Assembly: GCA_031553975.1 (NCBI GenBank)
Contig: JAVBKP010000062.1
Span: forward strand, 1 to 17,609
Length of the DNA: 17,609 nt
Source of the DNA: JAVBKP01 sp031553975
Lineage (GTDB): Bacteria > Bacillota > Clostridia > Peptostreptococcales > Anaerovoracaceae
Direction: 5' to 3'
Shown here: one piece after another, positions 15,863 to 17,609 of the stretch
Position numbering within the stretch: position 1 is the first letter of the stretch
Layout: every line of letters begins with the position of its first letter
The notes under the pieces: model-generated
Seen by the model: only the letters and a program-made list of their open reading frames with translations
What the model was told of the DNA's origin: nothing
Databases searched by the model: none
Translations under genes and position numbers: made by a program

Positions 15863-16660
15863 TTGAAAGAAAGATTAGATATATTGTTGGTAGAAAAAGG
15901 CTTTTTTGAGTCTAGAGAAAAGGCCAAAGGTGCCATTATGGCAGGTGTGGTTTTTGTCAATAATTTTGTCAGTGACAAACCTGGTATGAGTATTGATACA
16001 GAAGCCAATATTTTCATAAAAGAAGACATATGTCCCTATGTTAGCCGCGGTGGATTAAAGCTAAAAAAAGCCGTGGAGGCGTTTGAATTACAACTAACAT
16101 CCGTTGTTGGAATGGATATTGGTGCCTCTACAGGTGGATTTACAGATTGTATGCTAAAAGAAGGTGCCACCAAGGTTTATGCAATTGATGTAGGATATGG
16201 ACAGCTTGATTGGAAATTAAGAAATGACCCTAAAGTGGTAAATATGGAAAAAACTAACTTTAGACATTTGACGAAAGATAAGATCCCAGATGAAATAGAT
16301 TTTGTGAGCATTGATGTGTCTTTTATCTCTGTGAAGCTGATATTCCCAGTGATGATACAATTTTTGAGAGACGGGGCAGAGATTATCTGCTTGGTCAAGC
16401 CGCAGTTTGAAGCAGGTCGGGAACAAGTTGGTAAGAATGGAATTATAAGAGAAAAATCAGTTCATATTCAGGTCATAGAGAACGTGATGAATTATGGGCT
16501 TGCCTCAGGACTGGCCACGGTGGGTCTTACTTTTTCACCAGTGACTGGTGCGAAAGGAAATATTGAATATTTATTGTATTTAAAAAAATCGGAACAAGAA
16601 TTAAGTGGATTAGACGTAACAACCATTGTAGACGCTGCCCACGAGACTTTAAGGAAATAA
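15863..16660 (+). CDS. tlyA: TlyA/YqxC-family rRNA methyltransferase (TTG start)
   Basis: This 265-residue protein has an S4 RNA-binding domain (1-60, ERLDILLVEKGFFESREKAK) fused to an FtsJ/RrmJ-like SAM methyltransferase domain. The SAM-binding loop is DIGASTGGFTD (85-95), and Lys and Asp residues in SRGGLKL and GFTDCML fit the KDKE catalytic set. TlyA of mycobacteria 2'-O-methylates rRNA and affects capreomycin sensitivity, and some homologues are called hemolysins. In Bacillus yqxC follows dxs as here. The start is TTG, supported by AGAGGT (15852-15857) 5 bases before it and by the family-typical N-terminus. Confidence 0.93.
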   Translation: MKERLDILLVEKGFFESREKAKGAIMAGVVFVNNFVSDKPGMSIDTEANIFIKEDICPYVSRGGLKLKKAVEAFELQLTSVVGMDIGASTGGFTDCMLKEGATKVYAIDVGYGQLDWKLRNDPKVVNMEKTNFRHLTKDKIPDEIDFVSIDVSFISVKLIFPVMIQFLRDGAEIICLVKPQFEAGREQVGKNGIIREKSVHIQVIENVMNYGLASGLATVGLTFSPVTGAKGNIEYLLYLKKSEQELSGLDVTTIVDAAHETLRK

Positions 16661-16663
16661 TAT

Positions 16664-17609
16664 ATGAAAAAGAAAATAGCATGGATTTTAATTATAGCAT
16701 TACTATTTACCATGGTTGGCTGTTCTAAAGAAAAAGAAGTGGAAGGAACGAAAATCGCAGTAGAGCCAGATGACACCGATATAGTGACAGAGGTGTTATG
16801 GCTTTTTTATGCTTTTTGTAAAATTCCACATACCAGCGGGCACGAGAGAAAACTTAGCCAAGATATTGAGTTTAGACTAAATCAAATGGGCTATACCTGC
16901 GTTAGAGATGAAACAAACAATGTTATCGCTGAAATTCCAGCTACAAAAGGGTACGAAAAAGCACCGCTGACCATACTCCAAGCTCATTTAGATATGGTGA
17001 CAACGGATACGGAGCTAGATGCAGTTAAAATGCGAAGCAAACCAATCATGACTGGTGGAACCAATGAAAAAATCTCCAGTGATGGGAAAACAGCACTTGG
17101 GGCAGACAATGGGATAGGGATTGCGGCTATGCTGTATTATATATCAAGGCCAGAGTATATACACGGGCCCATTCGCCTCATACTAACCTCCAATGGAGAA
17201 AATGACATGAGTGGGGCAAAGGCTATTGATTCAATGTATGTGGAGAATGCCAAGTATCTTATAAGCTTAGATGGGTACCAGGCCAACGATATTGTCGCAG
17301 GAAGTGCCAGTGTTAGGCGAGAAACATATACAAGACCCTCAGTCATGGTTAAGAACAATAAAGAAAGAGCCTTGAGGGTTGATGTTACAGGATTTGAAGG
17401 TGGATCTGAAGGCAATGACATGTGGAGAAAACGTGCCAATGCCCTAAAAATCATGGCAGAGATATTTGCTAGGGCAGAGGCCAAAGGAATTGATTTTGAC
17501 ATTGCTACTTGGAAAGGTGGCGGTAGTGAGAATAGTATTCCAGAGGAAAGTGCTGCCATTGTGGCGTTGAGCAAACAATCCAGCCCAGATTTTGAGAAAA
17601 TCATATATG
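16664..17609 (+). CDS. M20-family (PepD-like) peptidase, putative lipoprotein (3' partial)
   Basis: The reading frame is open from the ATG at 16664 to the window edge (315 codons), so the C-terminus is missing. The first 20 residues are a lipoprotein-type signal (KKK, hydrophobic stretch, MVGC with C20), so the protein is probably anchored outside the membrane. The -3 Met is unusual for a lipobox. The rest resembles aminoacyl-histidine dipeptidases (PepD, M20C): AHLDMV (H108, D110), LGADNGIGIA (D148), HGPIRLILTSN and LISLDG (D203). The usual catalytic DEExGM is NGENDM here, so the first Glu, the general base in PepD, is Gly178, while E179 is kept. It may be inactive or altered in function. 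AAGGA lies 8 bases before the start, 3 bases after the tlyA stop. In Bacillus, ahrC and recN occupy this place. Confidence 0.8.
   Translation, partial: MKKKIAWILIIALLFTMVGCSKEKEVEGTKIAVEPDDTDIVTEVLWLFYAFCKIPHTSGHERKLSQDIEFRLNQMGYTCVRDETNNVIAEIPATKGYEKAPLTILQAHLDMVTTDTELDAVKMRSKPIMTGGTNEKISSDGKTALGADNGIGIAAMLYYISRPEYIHGPIRLILTSNGENDMSGAKAIDSMYVENAKYLISLDGYQANDIVAGSASVRRETYTRPSVMVKNNKERALRVDVTGFEGGSEGNDMWRKRANALKIMAEIFARAEAKGIDFDIATWKGGGSENSIPEESAAIVALSKQSSPDFEKIIY

Noticed and set aside
17137..17604. 155-residue minus-strand ORF near the right edge
   Set aside because: It is antisense to the M20-like lipoprotein gene, whose frame is open across the whole region and carries conserved motifs.

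Overview
The window reads as the chromosome of an anaerobic, moderately AT-rich Gram-positive bacterium of the Clostridia type. The evidence is an electron-bifurcating-type [FeFe] hydrogenase, strong AAGGAGG-type ribosome binding sites, TTG starts, and the conserved Firmicutes block yqhY-nusB-xseA-xseB-ispA-(ole-oapA)-dxs-tlyA. The genus cannot be told from the sequence.

Layout. (1) 1-3408: the end of a hydrogenase operon. A NuoF-like HydB enters from the left edge, followed by the catalytic subunit HydA, whose frame is interrupted by a single in-frame TGA at 2665-2667. (2) 3421-3481: a perfect 26-bp inverted repeat of the GGGGACGGTTCT type. (3) 3544-8858: a rightward operon from a good sigma-A promoter, with an Asp23/YqhY protein, nusB, a TsaD/Kae1-family paralogue, xseA, mnmH (selU), xseB and ispA, closed by a hairpin terminator. 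(4) 8951-10867: a Nudix hydrolase and a fused Memo-like/AMMECR1 protein. (5) 10873-12699: recQ on the minus strand, converging on the previous gene. (6) 12791-13362: a gene-free stretch that folds into a large structured RNA whose two ends pair with each other. It is followed at once by a 182-aa multi-pass membrane protein and dxs. I identify this as the OLE (ornate, large, extremophilic) RNA with its partner OapA. (7) 13945-17609: dxs, tlyA and a lipoprotein related to M20 (PepD-like) dipeptidases that runs off the right edge and seems to lack the catalytic glutamate.

How the genes fit together. ispA and dxs supply isoprenoid precursors. nusB, xseA/xseB, recQ and tlyA serve transcription, DNA repair and rRNA methylation. 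OLE RNA plus OapA is a membrane-associated ribonucleoprotein linked in Bacillus (Alkalihalobacillus) halodurans to tolerance of cold, short-chain alcohols and metal-ion stress. The usual ispA-ole-oapA-dxs linkage is split here by the Nudix, Memo/AMMECR1 and recQ genes, so ole-oapA-dxs-tlyA has its own promoter. mnmH implies that the cell makes selenophosphate, which bears on the TGA in hydA, although a simple nonsense change or sequence error remains the likeliest explanation.
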